Assembly: GCA_017443845.1 (NCBI GenBank)
Contig: JAFSXX010000033.1
Coordinates: 1 to 34,753, forward strand
Length of the DNA: 34,753 nt
Direction: 5' to 3'
From: Bacteroidales bacterium
GTDB taxonomy: Bacteria > Bacteroidota > Bacteroidia > Bacteroidales > UBA932
Shown: piece by piece, positions 7,970-15,937 of the stretch
Position numbering within the stretch: the first letter of the stretch is position 1
Layout: every line of letters starts with the position of its first letter
Translations under genes and position numbers: made by a program
The notes under the pieces: model-generated
Seen by the model: the letters and a program-made list of their open reading frames with translations, nothing else
Database searches by the model: none
What the model was told of the DNA's origin: nothing

Positions 7970-9810
7970 CTCTTCCTAACCCTTACTTTGTGCATCAGGC
8001 TGGTGCTCACGATGCGGTTCTCAAGATCCTTGCGCCCTTCGGAGATCTCCCCCTTGAGGTACATCTCCACCAGCAGCGAGGCGATGGGGGCGGCCCAGGT
8101 GGCACCGAAACCGGCATTCTCCACATAGGCTGCCACCGCGATCTTGGGGTCGTCCATCGGGGCGAAGCAGATGAAGACCGAGTGCTCGTCGCCGTGCGGG
8201 TTCTGGGCGGTTCCGGTCTTGCCGCAGACCGCGATGCCTGGGATATCGGCCACGCGCGCCGTCGAGCCGGCTCCGCCGTTGACCGCCATCCTCATACCCT
8301 TGACCACCTCCTTGAAGTAGGAGGTATCGACCATCGTGTAACGGCGCTCCTTGAAGCGGTCGTCGATGGGGTGCTCGGGGGTATCCTTCTGGATGTGCGG
8401 TGTATAGAAATAGCCGCGGTTGGCCACCGTGGCTGCGAAATTTGCGAGGTGAAGCGGCGTGCAGCCGATCTCGCCCTGTCCGATGGAGAGGGAGATGATC
8501 GAGAGCGACTTCCACTTGTTCTTGCCGTGGAGCCTGTCGTAACGCTCCGCGGTGGGCATCGTGCCCGCCTGCTCGGAGGGGATGTCGGTGCCCAGCTTGG
8601 TGCCGAATCCGAAACTCTCGGTGTACTCCTTCCACTTGTTGAAGGCGTCCCTGACGCTGTCGTACTTGGGATTGTCTATGATATTGCGGAAGACGTGGCA
8701 GAAATAGGCGTTGCACGACATCTGGATGGCCTGGTAGAAATCCAGCGGGCTGGGATGGGCGTGGCAGCCCACCTTCAGTTTGCCCACTATGAAGCCGCGG
8801 TTGCAGCCGTAGCGGTTGGCCGGGGTGACGACCCCTTCCTGCAGGCCGATCAGGGCGTTGACCACCTTGAAGCAGCTGCCCGGAGGCTGCGGCGACATCA
8901 CCGCGCGGTTGTACATCGGGCGGTAGGGGTTCGAGACAATCTCGTTGTAGTACTTGTTGATCTCGGCCAGCTTCTCCACGTCGATGCCGGGGCTGGAGAC
9001 CATTGTGAGGATCTCGCCCGTCGAGGGCTCGATGGCCACCAGCGAACCCACCTTGTTGCGCATCAGCTTCTCGCCGTAGGCCTGCAGCGGGGCGTCGATG
9101 GTGGTTATGACATCCTCTCCGGCCACCGCGGCCACATCCTTCTCGCCGTCGCGGTAATGCTCCTTGATCTGGTTGTGGGCGTCGCGCAGGTAGATGGTGT
9201 AGCCTTTCTTGCCGCGCAGGATATGCTCATAGGCCTCCTCCATTCCGGTGCGGCCGGCATAGTCGCCGCTGCGGTACTCCGGATGCTTGCGGATATAATC
9301 CTGGTCCACCTCGGAGATGTAGCCCAGCAGGTTGCCGCCGGCGTTGTAGTTGTAGGTCCTCGAAGTCCTGGGCACCCCCTCGAATCCGGGGAACATGAAC
9401 CCCTTCTCCACGAAGACATTGTACTGCTCGCCCGAAATCTGCTTGAGGATGGTCATAGACTGGTAGCCGATCTTGCGGCGGTTGGCCTTGTAATAGCGGA
9501 AGCGCTCGTTGATGTACGAGGTGTCGATGTCGAATATGCGGCAGAATTCGAGGGTGTCGAACTCGGGCACGTTGTAGGGAGTTACGTGGATGTCGTAGGT
9601 TATCTTGTTGCCCACTATGATGCGCCCCTCGCGGTCCCTTATCAGGCCGCGGGCGGGGTAGCGGGTCTCGAACTTGAGGGCGTTGTTCTGGGCGCTCTCG
9701 CGGTATTCGGAGTTGATTATCTGGATGAAGAACAGCTTGATCACGATCAGCGCGAAAACCGCCAGCATCGCGATCAGCAGAACGTCCTTCCTGTCAGAAT
9801 TGATATCCAT
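7966..9810 (-). CDS. mrdA: Penicillin-binding protein 2 (elongasome DD-transpeptidase)
   Basis: This class B PBP cross-links the peptidoglycan made by RodA. The 614-residue protein has an N-terminal membrane anchor (residues ~10-30, LLIAMLAVFALIVIKLFFIQ), a pedestal/dimerisation domain (YPARGLIRDREGRIIVGN), and a transpeptidase domain. The active-site motifs are complete: SCFK with the acylated Ser312 and Lys315, SCN (MSCNAYF), and KTGTAQNPHG. It starts 3 bases after mreD and overlaps rodA by 4. The order mreD-mrdA-rodA is the standard one. Confidence 0.96.
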   Translation of the reverse strand: MDINSDRKDVLLIAMLAVFALIVIKLFFIQIINSEYRESAQNNALKFETRYPARGLIRDREGRIIVGNKITYDIHVTPYNVPEFDTLEFCRIFDIDTSYINERFRYYKANRRKIGYQSMTILKQISGEQYNVFVEKGFMFPGFEGVPRTSRTYNYNAGGNLLGYISEVDQDYIRKHPEYRSGDYAGRTGMEEAYEHILRGKKGYTIYLRDAHNQIKEHYRDGEKDVAAVAGEDVITTIDAPLQAYGEKLMRNKVGSLVAIEPSTGEILTMVSSPGIDVEKLAEINKYYNEIVSNPYRPMYNRAVMSPQPPGSCFKVVNALIGLQEGVVTPANRYGCNRGFIVGKLKVGCHAHPSPLDFYQAIQMSCNAYFCHVFRNIIDNPKYDSVRDAFNKWKEYTESFGFGTKLGTDIPSEQAGTMPTAERYDRLHGKNKWKSLSIISLSIGQGEIGCTPLHLANFAATVANRGYFYTPHIQKDTPEHPIDDRFKERRYTMVDTSYFKEVVKGMRMAVNGGAGSTARVADIPGIAVCGKTGTAQNPHGDEHSVFICFAPMDDPKIAVAAYVENAGFGATWAAPIASLLVEMYLKGEISEGRKDLENRIVSTSLMHKVRVRKR

Positions 9811-9813
9811 CTC

Positions 9814-10323
9814 CTAGTCCCTGTCCAAAATAGAGTTGCTGACGATGGCCATCAGGGCCACATTCACCACGAGGCTGATGAGGATCCTGATTACGATGAA
9901 GAGGAAAGGCCTCAGTGAGAAGCACTCCATGACCATATACGAGCAGAGGTAGATCAGCGTGCAGATGGTCAGGTAGAAGATGTAGTTGAAAATGCCTATG
10001 TTGCGCATCGAGGGGACCTCGATGTTGTAGCGGTGCTCCTTGTTGACCGTCTTCTGGAAGATGGGGCCCTTGAAGGCCGCGACCCAGGTTGCCGCCGCCG
10101 CGTTGAGGCCCAGCACACCGTTGGCGAAGACGTCGAGCAACAGTCCGATTGCGAAGCCGATGATCATCGTGAGCCGGATATCGACCTTCATCGGGATATT
10201 GATGACCAGCAGGGGGATGAGGCAGATGTAGATATACGCGCCCAGATCGACATAGCTGCTGATGAGTACCTGCAGTATGAAGATCAGGACGAAGAGTATT
10301 ATGTTCCAGAGTTCGCTTTTCAT
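9814..10323 (-). CDS. mreD: Rod shape-determining protein MreD
   Basis: A 169-residue, strongly hydrophobic protein with about five to six membrane helices and few polar loops, starting MKSELWNIILFVLIFILQ. MreD bridges MreC and the RodA/PBP2 pair in the inner membrane. Sequence conservation in this family is low, so the call rests on size, topology and position: its start overlaps the mreC stop codon by 4 bases and mrdA follows 3 bases after its end. Confidence 0.9.
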   Translation of the reverse strand: MKSELWNIILFVLIFILQVLISSYVDLGAYIYICLIPLLVINIPMKVDIRLTMIIGFAIGLLLDVFANGVLGLNAAAATWVAAFKGPIFQKTVNKEHRYNIEVPSMRNIGIFNYIFYLTICTLIYLCSYMVMECFSLRPFLFIVIRILISLVVNVALMAIVSNSILDRD

Positions 10324-11114
10324 TTCTCAAGCTCCTTTATCTGGGCGGCGTTGTTGTTGGCCACGACATAGACGTGCTGCAGCGCGCCGAAATTCTGGAA
10401 TAGTTCGACATTGATGTCGATCGAGACGCCGTTGTCGAATACTTTGGTCACCGTGCCGAGCGGGATGTCGGGCGGGTAGATGGCCGAAAAACCGCTGGTG
10501 AGGATCGTGTCGCCGGGGTTCACCTCGGTATGCTCGGGAATCTCGCTCATCCGGGCCTGCCTTACCGAGCGGCCTTTCCAGGAGAGCGGGCCGAAGGTGC
10601 CGTTGGTGGCTATCTTGGCGCTGACCCTCTGGTCGGCGCTCAGGAAGGAGATGACCTGCGAGTAGTTGTCCTGCACGGCGTTGACCACTCCCACCACGCC
10701 GTTGTCGGTGATGACTCCCATCCCCGTTTCGATGCCGTCGGCGCGGCCCCGGTTGAGGATGATGAAGTTATGCTGCCTGTTGGTCGAGTTCTTGACGACC
10801 CTGGCCAGGATGTAGGTGTAGTCGGCACTCTTTCTGACCGAATCGACGGCGGCCTCCGCCGTGCGGTAGCGGTCGAGCTCCTGCCGGAGGGCTATGTTCT
10901 CCTTCGCCAGTTTCTCATTCTCGACTTTGTAGTTGATGAAATACTGGACCTTGCGGGAGGTGTTCCACATCGAGGCCTGGGCGTTGCGCACGCCCCCCAT
11001 CACACGGTAACGCTGCACGATGCTGTTGTTGGAGGCCAGGATTATCGAGAAAACCTCGAGGGCCACGAAGATCAGCACCGTGGAGATAATGTAGAATAGC
11101 TCTGTGCGCCGCAT
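10320..11114 (-). CDS. mreC: Rod shape-determining protein MreC
   Basis: A 264-residue bitopic protein: an N-terminal membrane helix (residues ~7-27), a coiled-coil-like segment (VENEKLAKENIALRQELDRY, residues ~62-82), then the beta-rich periplasmic core. RADGIETGMGVITDNGVVGVV and DTILTSGFSAIYPPDIPLGTV are recognisable MreC core motifs. It organises RodA-PBP2 in the elongasome. The gene lies 7 bases after mreB and overlaps mreD. Confidence 0.95.
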   Translation of the reverse strand: MRRTELFYIISTVLIFVALEVFSIILASNNSIVQRYRVMGGVRNAQASMWNTSRKVQYFINYKVENEKLAKENIALRQELDRYRTAEAAVDSVRKSADYTYILARVVKNSTNRQHNFIILNRGRADGIETGMGVITDNGVVGVVNAVQDNYSQVISFLSADQRVSAKIATNGTFGPLSWKGRSVRQARMSEIPEHTEVNPGDTILTSGFSAIYPPDIPLGTVTKVFDNGVSIDINVELFQNFGALQHVYVVANNNAAQIKELEK

Positions 11115-11121
11115 CTGAGCA

Positions 11122-12141
11122 TTATCTCATCAGGAAGTTGAATCTGCTTGAATTCTTGAGTGCGGTGCAGGTGCCCCTCGCTACGGCGCGCAGAGGGTCC
11201 TCGGCCACGTGGAACGGTATGTTGATCTTCTTTGCGAGGCGTTTGTCGAGGCCCCTGAGGAGGGCGCCGCCGCCGGTGAGGAAGATACCCTTCTTGACGA
11301 TATCGCCGTAAAGTTCGGGCGGGGTCTGCTCCAGGACGGAGAGGACTGCCTGCTCGATGCGGACGAGCGACTTGTCGAGGCAGTGCGCGATCTCCTGCGA
11401 GGAGACGGATGCCTCCACGGGGTGCACCGTCATCAGGTTCGGGCCGCTCACGATGCAGGGGTCGAGGGGTTCGTCGAGATCCGAGATAGCGGCTCCGACC
11501 TCGATCTTGATGCGCTCTGCGGTAATCTCACCGACCTTGATGTTGTACTGCTGGCGCATGTACTGCTGGATGTCGTTGGTGAAGACATCGCCCGCGGTCT
11601 TGATGCTCTCGTCGGCCACGATGCCGCCGAGGGAGATGACCGCCACCTCGGTGGTACCGCCTCCGATATCGACGATCATGCTGCCCGAAGGGGCGGTGAC
11701 ATCGACACCGATGCCGAGGGCTGCTGCCATAGGCTCGAAGATGAGGGCCACGTCGCGGCCTCCCGAGCGCTCAGCTGCGTCGCGGACGGCGCGGATCTCG
11801 ACCGGAGTGGAACCGGAAGGGATGCAGACCACCATCTTGAGGCTGGGGGCGAAGAAGCTCTTCTTGTAGTTGATCATCCCGATGAAGCCGCGGATCATCA
11901 TCTCTGCGGCGTCGAAGTCGGCGATGACTCCGTCCTTGAGGGGACGGACGGTGCGGATGTTGGGGCTGGTACGCTCGTGCATCTCCTTTGCCTTGGAGCC
12001 GACGGCGATGAGTTTGTTGGTGAGTTTATCTATTGCGACGATGGAAGGCTCATCGATCACTTTCTTGTCGTTCATGAAAATGACGGTATTGGCGGTTCCA
12101 AGGTCTATCGCGAGATCCTGTGTGAGAAAATTGAGTGCCAT
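11122..12141 (-). CDS. mreB: Rod shape-determining actin homologue MreB
   Basis: A 339-residue cytoplasmic actin-fold ATPase that forms filaments under the inner membrane and guides the cell-wall elongation machinery. It has the phosphate-1 loop DLGTANTVIFMNDK, the phosphate-2 motif MIVDIGGGTTEVAVISLGG and the adenosine-site motif FLTGGGALLRGLD. Length and motifs are ordinary for MreB. It is the first gene of the minus-strand operon, and its promoter region is shared with the divergent ispD gene. Confidence 0.98.
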   Translation of the reverse strand: MALNFLTQDLAIDLGTANTVIFMNDKKVIDEPSIVAIDKLTNKLIAVGSKAKEMHERTSPNIRTVRPLKDGVIADFDAAEMMIRGFIGMINYKKSFFAPSLKMVVCIPSGSTPVEIRAVRDAAERSGGRDVALIFEPMAAALGIGVDVTAPSGSMIVDIGGGTTEVAVISLGGIVADESIKTAGDVFTNDIQQYMRQQYNIKVGEITAERIKIEVGAAISDLDEPLDPCIVSGPNLMTVHPVEASVSSQEIAHCLDKSLVRIEQAVLSVLEQTPPELYGDIVKKGIFLTGGGALLRGLDKRLAKKINIPFHVAEDPLRAVARGTCTALKNSSRFNFLMR

Positions 12142-12177
12142 TTGAGGTATGTTGAATTAGCAGGTTAGTACGAATAG

Positions 12178-12185
12178 CAAAATTA
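12178..12185 (-). promoter_or_regulatory. Putative -7 element for mreB
   Basis: TAATTTTG on the minus strand fits TAnnTTTG and lies about 36 bases before the mreB start codon. The only -33-like TTG (12211-12209) is 23 bases further up, a weak match. Confidence 0.45.
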
Positions 12186-12198
12186 CTCAAAAAAATTC

Positions 12199-12206
12199 TA
12201 CATTTG
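12199..12206 (+). promoter_or_regulatory. Putative -7 element for ispD
   Basis: TACATTTG on the plus strand fits TAnnTTTG and lies 32 bases before the ispD ATG. It falls within the spacer of the opposing mreB promoter, so the two transcription starts may interfere. No clear -33 TTTG is seen. Confidence 0.45.
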
Positions 12207-12238
12207 CACAACTGCAATATTTTTTACAAAAATATTTG

Positions 12239-12913
12239 ATGGAGAGGAAAAAGTATGCCGTCATAATGGCGGGAGGAGAGGGGCTGCGTATGGGCGCGGC
12301 CGTCCCGAAACAGTTTCTCGAACTGGGCGGAAAGCCTATCCTGCGCCTTACCGTCGAGCGCTTCCTGGAGTACGATCCGGCCATCTCCCTGGTCATCGTC
12401 CTGCCCGCCTCCGGCAAGGAGATGTGGAAAGAATACTGCGCCTCCACGGGCTTTCTGGAGCGCTACACAATGGCCACCGGGGGCATCACCCGGTTCCATT
12501 CGGTCCAGAATGCGCTCAAGTATGTCCCGGACGGGGCTGTGGTGGCCGTTCACGACGGCGTGAGGCCCTTCGTAACCACGGAATTCCTGGGCCGGATGTT
12601 CGACGCCGCGAAGCGTTGCGAGGCGGCCGTTCCCGTGGTTCCGGTGGTGGATTCCCTGCGCGAGACGGACCCTTCGGGGAGCTCCCTCACCATCGACCGT
12701 TCGCGGATCGTGGCGGTCCAGACGCCCCAGGTGTTCCGCAGCGAGATACTCAGGTCGGCATATAAACAAGCCTACTCGACTTCATTTACCGACGATGCGT
12801 CGGTAGTGGAGTCGGCAGGCTTCAAGATAACCCTTTGCGAAGGTCTCCGGGGCAATTTCAAGATAACCACTCCGGAGGATTACAAAATGGCAATGGCCCT
12901 TGCGGGCCGTTGA
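12239..12913 (+). CDS. ispD: 2-C-methyl-D-erythritol 4-phosphate cytidylyltransferase
   Basis: This 224-residue enzyme transfers CMP from CTP to methylerythritol phosphate, the third step of the MEP isoprenoid pathway. The N-terminal nucleotide-binding motif is AGGEGLRMGAAVPKQF, and DGVRPFV, VPVVDSLRE, TPQVF and FTDDASVVE are also in place. I use the ATG at 12239 (MERKK) rather than the TTG one codon earlier. No Shine-Dalgarno sequence is visible, as for many genes here. The stop codon directly abuts that of the convergent lrp-type gene. Confidence 0.95.
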   Translation: MERKKYAVIMAGGEGLRMGAAVPKQFLELGGKPILRLTVERFLEYDPAISLVIVLPASGKEMWKEYCASTGFLERYTMATGGITRFHSVQNALKYVPDGAVVAVHDGVRPFVTTEFLGRMFDAAKRCEAAVPVVPVVDSLRETDPSGSSLTIDRSRIVAVQTPQVFRSEILRSAYKQAYSTSFTDDASVVESAGFKITLCEGLRGNFKITTPEDYKMAMALAGR

Positions 12914-13423
12914 TCATTTCTTTTTCTTCTTTGCTACGTCCGTATAGTTGTCAACCCAAATCTGGCGGTCGATGGCCTGATTGAGTGAGAGCCAGGTTTC
13001 AGTCTTGCGGATGCTGGGAATGCTGGTGAGCTTGTTGCAGATCACATCCATAAGGTGATTGTGGTCAGAACAATAAATCTTAAGCAACATTCCGAATTCG
13101 CCCGTGATGAAGTGGCATTCGACTACTTCCGGAATCATTTTCAAAGCCTCTATGGTACTGTCCAGGTCGCCGTTTGACAGAGATACTGCGATGTAGGCAC
13201 AAACATTGAGGCCAAGGGTGGAAGGCTTTACAAGAAGACGGCTTCCGGTGATGACGCCGTTATTTTCCATCTTCTTGACTCTCTGGTGGATAGCTGCACC
13301 TGAAACGCCGCATTCGCGGGCTATTTCAAGGTATGGCATCCTTGCGTTTTTAACAAGGAATTTGAGGATTTTCTTGTCAGTGTCATCAATATGGTAAACT
13401 GACACTTTTTGAGTTGTTTTCAT
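12914..13423 (-). CDS. Lrp/AsnC family transcriptional regulator
   Basis: A 169-residue regulator with an N-terminal winged helix-turn-helix (IDDTDKKILKFL...MPYLEIARECGVSGAAIHQRVKKMENNGVI, residues ~14-60) and a C-terminal RAM/AsnC ligand-binding domain (residues ~65-150). Members sense amino acids and act as DNA-wrapping oligomers; the ligand here cannot be told. The tail is Lys-rich (KKKKK). The longer frame begins with TTG, so I take the ATG at 13423. It follows topA by about 63 bases on the same strand but has its own promoter. The last codon meets the ispD stop without a gap. Confidence 0.92.
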   Translation of the reverse strand: MKTTQKVSVYHIDDTDKKILKFLVKNARMPYLEIARECGVSGAAIHQRVKKMENNGVITGSRLLVKPSTLGLNVCAYIAVSLSNGDLDSTIEALKMIPEVVECHFITGEFGMLLKIYCSDHNHLMDVICNKLTSIPSIRKTETWLSLNQAIDRQIWVDNYTDVAKKKKK

Positions 13424-13429
13424 GGAGAG

Positions 13430-13459
13430 CAAAAGTAGTTAAAAAATGAAACAATGCAA
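13430..13459 (-). promoter_or_regulatory. Putative promoter of the Lrp/AsnC gene, nearly leaderless
   Basis: On the minus strand TTG (13459-13457), 19 bases, then TACTTTTG (13437-13430): both boxes and spacing fit the Bacteroidota consensus. The ATG is only 6 bases after the -7 box, so the transcript would start at or within a few bases of the start codon. Confidence 0.6.
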
Positions 13460-13486
13460 CATTTTTTAACAAATATTTAAAGAAAA

Positions 13487-15847
13487 TTAGCTTTTTCTGC
13501 GCCGGAATCCCCTTCTGGCGGAGGGTTTCTCCCCGGCCTTGCTTATGATTTCCAATGCTTTTTCGGCATCTATCGAAGCGGGATCGGTTCCGCGGGGTAT
13601 CTTGTAGTTGGCCCCGGCGTGCTTGATATAGGGTCCGTACCTGCCGTTGAGGATCTGTATGTCCTGCTCCTTGAATTCGGCAATGGGGCCTCTTGAAGCC
13701 TCTTTTTCGGCTTCGGATCGTATGAGTTCCAGTGCTTCCGCTTCGGTCAGGGTGTAGGGGCTGAGATTTCTGGGAATAGATACGTATTTGACTTTTTTAC
13801 TTTCGGATTCGATGTATTTGACATAGGGCCCGAGCTTACCGATTGCAACCGTCATGTCGTTGCCCTGGTATCTTCCCACGCATCGGGGCAGCTGCAGCAG
13901 CTTGAGCGCCTCTTCGAGCGTTACGTTCTCGATGAGCATTCCCTCGGGCAGCGATGCGAAGCGCTTCTCCTTGTCGTCGTTGTCGCCCAGCTGGACGATG
14001 GCGCCGTAGCGCGCGATCCTGGAGATGACGGGCTTTCCGGTCGCGGGGTCGGTGCCGATGACCCTCTCGGTCTTGGGAGCCCTCTCGGCGAGGCTCTCGG
14101 TGACGCTCTCGTGGAACGAGGAGTAGAAGTCGGCTATGACCTTGTTCCATACCTTCTTGCCGCCGGCGATCTTGTCGAAATCCTCCTCCACCTTGGCGGT
14201 GAAGCCGTAGTCCACAATGTCGGGGAAGGATTCGGTCAGGTAATCGGTGACGGCCATTCCGATATTCTCGGGGAAGAGTTTCTTCTTCTCGCTTCCGGTC
14301 ATCTCCTTCTTGTCGGAGGCGGTGATGGCGCCCCCCTTGAGGGTGAGGATGCGGATGCTCCTCTCGGTGGCGGGCTTGCTGCCCTCGAAGACATATCCGC
14401 GGTCCTTTATTGTCTTGACGGTGGGGGCGTAGGTCGAGGGGCGGCCGATTCCGAGCTCCTCCATCTTCTTGACGAGGGTGCCCTCACTGTATCGGGGCGG
14501 GCACTGGGTGTAGGATTCGGTAGCCTTGATCTCCTTTCCCGTGAGGGATGCGCCGCTGCGCAGGCCTGGAAGGGTGGAGGTGGCCTCGCCGGTCTCCTCG
14601 TCGTCGGTGCCTTCGATATAGAGTTTCAGGAAGCCGTCGAAGAGCACCTTCTCGCTCTGGGCGGTGAACTCCTCGGTGATGTTGCCGCCGGCGATGGTGA
14701 CCACCGTACGCTCGATGCGCGCGTCGGCCATCTGCGATGCGACGGTGCGCTTCCAGATGAGGTCGTAGAGGCGTTTTTCGGCTGCGGAACCGTTGATGGC
14801 GGTGTTGTCTATATATGTGGGGCGGATGGCCTCGTGTGCCTCCTGGGCTCCTTTGGAACGGGTCTTATAGTTGCGGGGCTTGGAATATTCCGGCCCGTAA
14901 AGTCCGGTGATGGTCTCCTTGGCGGTGTTGATCGCAAGGGCGGAGAGGTTGGTCGAGTCGGTTCTCATATATGTAATGAGACCGGCCTCGTAGAGCCTCT
15001 GAGCGGTGGACATCGTCTGGTTGACGGAGAATCCCAGTTTGCGGGCCGCCTCCTGCTGGAGCTGGGAGGTGGTGAAGGGGGCCGCGGGGCTGCGGGTTCC
15101 GGCCTTCTTCTCGACCTGCGAGACCGTGAATTCGGCTGCCTTACACTTCTCGAGGAATTCGAGGGCCTCCTTTTCGTTGGCGAAGCGCTTGTCGAGGGTG
15201 GCCTTGAAGGTGCCTCCGTCGCCGGCGGCGAAGACGGCGTCAACCCTGTAGTAGCCCTGCGCGTTGAAGGCGTTTATCTCCCTCTCGCGGTCCACTATGA
15301 GCCTGACTGCGACCGACTGTACGCGGCCTGCCGAGAGCCCTCCCTTGATCTTCTTCCAGAGCACGGGGGAGAGTTCGTATCCCACCAGGCGGTCGAGGAC
15401 GCGGCGGGCCTGCTGCGCCTTGACGAGGTTCATATCGATGCCGCGCGGGTTCTCCACCGCGTTGAGGATGGCGTTCTTGGTGATTTCGTGGAACACGATC
15501 CTGCGGGTGGCCGTGGGATCGAGTTTGAGGGTGTCGCAAAGGTGCCATGCGATGGCTTCCCCTTCGCGGTCTTCATCGGATGCCAGCCATACGGTGTCGG
15601 CTTTGGCCACTTCGGCGGCCAGGTCGGAGATCACCTTCTTCTTGTCGGCGGGCACCACGTAGAGGGGCTCGAAGGAGCCCGAGGTGTCGATGCTCAATTT
15701 ATCGGAAGGCAGATCGCGGACGTGTCCGTAGCTCGCCTTCACGGTATAATCCTTTCCCAGAAATTTTTCGATTGTCTTGGCCTTGGCCGGTGACTCTACT
15801 ATAACAAGATTCGCTCCCATATCCAACTTCTCTTTCGTTTTTGTCAT
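13487..15847 (-). CDS. topA: DNA topoisomerase I (type IA)
   Basis: It relaxes negative supercoils by a tyrosine-linked single-strand break. From the ATG at 15847 it has 786 residues. The TOPRIM domain opens with VIVESPAKAKTIEKFLG and holds ASDEDREGEAIAWHL (metal-binding acidic residues). The active site is ITYMRTDSTN with Tyr293. The C-terminus has three or more short topoisomerase C-repeats (ARYGAIVQLG, GKLGPYVKYIES, GRYGPYIKHAG) and a basic tail, instead of the zinc fingers of the E. coli enzyme. A frame extending 41 codons further upstream would overlap the divergent PBP1A gene and is rejected; MGANLV at 15820 is an alternative start. Confidence 0.96.
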   Translation of the reverse strand: MTKTKEKLDMGANLVIVESPAKAKTIEKFLGKDYTVKASYGHVRDLPSDKLSIDTSGSFEPLYVVPADKKKVISDLAAEVAKADTVWLASDEDREGEAIAWHLCDTLKLDPTATRRIVFHEITKNAILNAVENPRGIDMNLVKAQQARRVLDRLVGYELSPVLWKKIKGGLSAGRVQSVAVRLIVDREREINAFNAQGYYRVDAVFAAGDGGTFKATLDKRFANEKEALEFLEKCKAAEFTVSQVEKKAGTRSPAAPFTTSQLQQEAARKLGFSVNQTMSTAQRLYEAGLITYMRTDSTNLSALAINTAKETITGLYGPEYSKPRNYKTRSKGAQEAHEAIRPTYIDNTAINGSAAEKRLYDLIWKRTVASQMADARIERTVVTIAGGNITEEFTAQSEKVLFDGFLKLYIEGTDDEETGEATSTLPGLRSGASLTGKEIKATESYTQCPPRYSEGTLVKKMEELGIGRPSTYAPTVKTIKDRGYVFEGSKPATERSIRILTLKGGAITASDKKEMTGSEKKKLFPENIGMAVTDYLTESFPDIVDYGFTAKVEEDFDKIAGGKKVWNKVIADFYSSFHESVTESLAERAPKTERVIGTDPATGKPVISRIARYGAIVQLGDNDDKEKRFASLPEGMLIENVTLEEALKLLQLPRCVGRYQGNDMTVAIGKLGPYVKYIESESKKVKYVSIPRNLSPYTLTEAEALELIRSEAEKEASRGPIAEFKEQDIQILNGRYGPYIKHAGANYKIPRGTDPASIDAEKALEIISKAGEKPSARRGFRRRKS

Positions 15848-15897
15848 CAGATTGCAAAGTAAGGGATAAAGTGGGCAAAATTCAAAATAATTATTCC

Positions 15898-15905
15898 TAT
15901 TTTTG
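15898..15905 (+). promoter_or_regulatory. Putative -7 element for the PBP1A gene
   Basis: TATTTTTG matches TAnnTTTG and lies about 32 bases before the ATG at 15938. No TTTG is found at the expected -33 position. Confidence 0.4.
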
Positions 15906-15937
15906 CGAATTCGGAATTGTTTAACGAAGTTAAAAAA

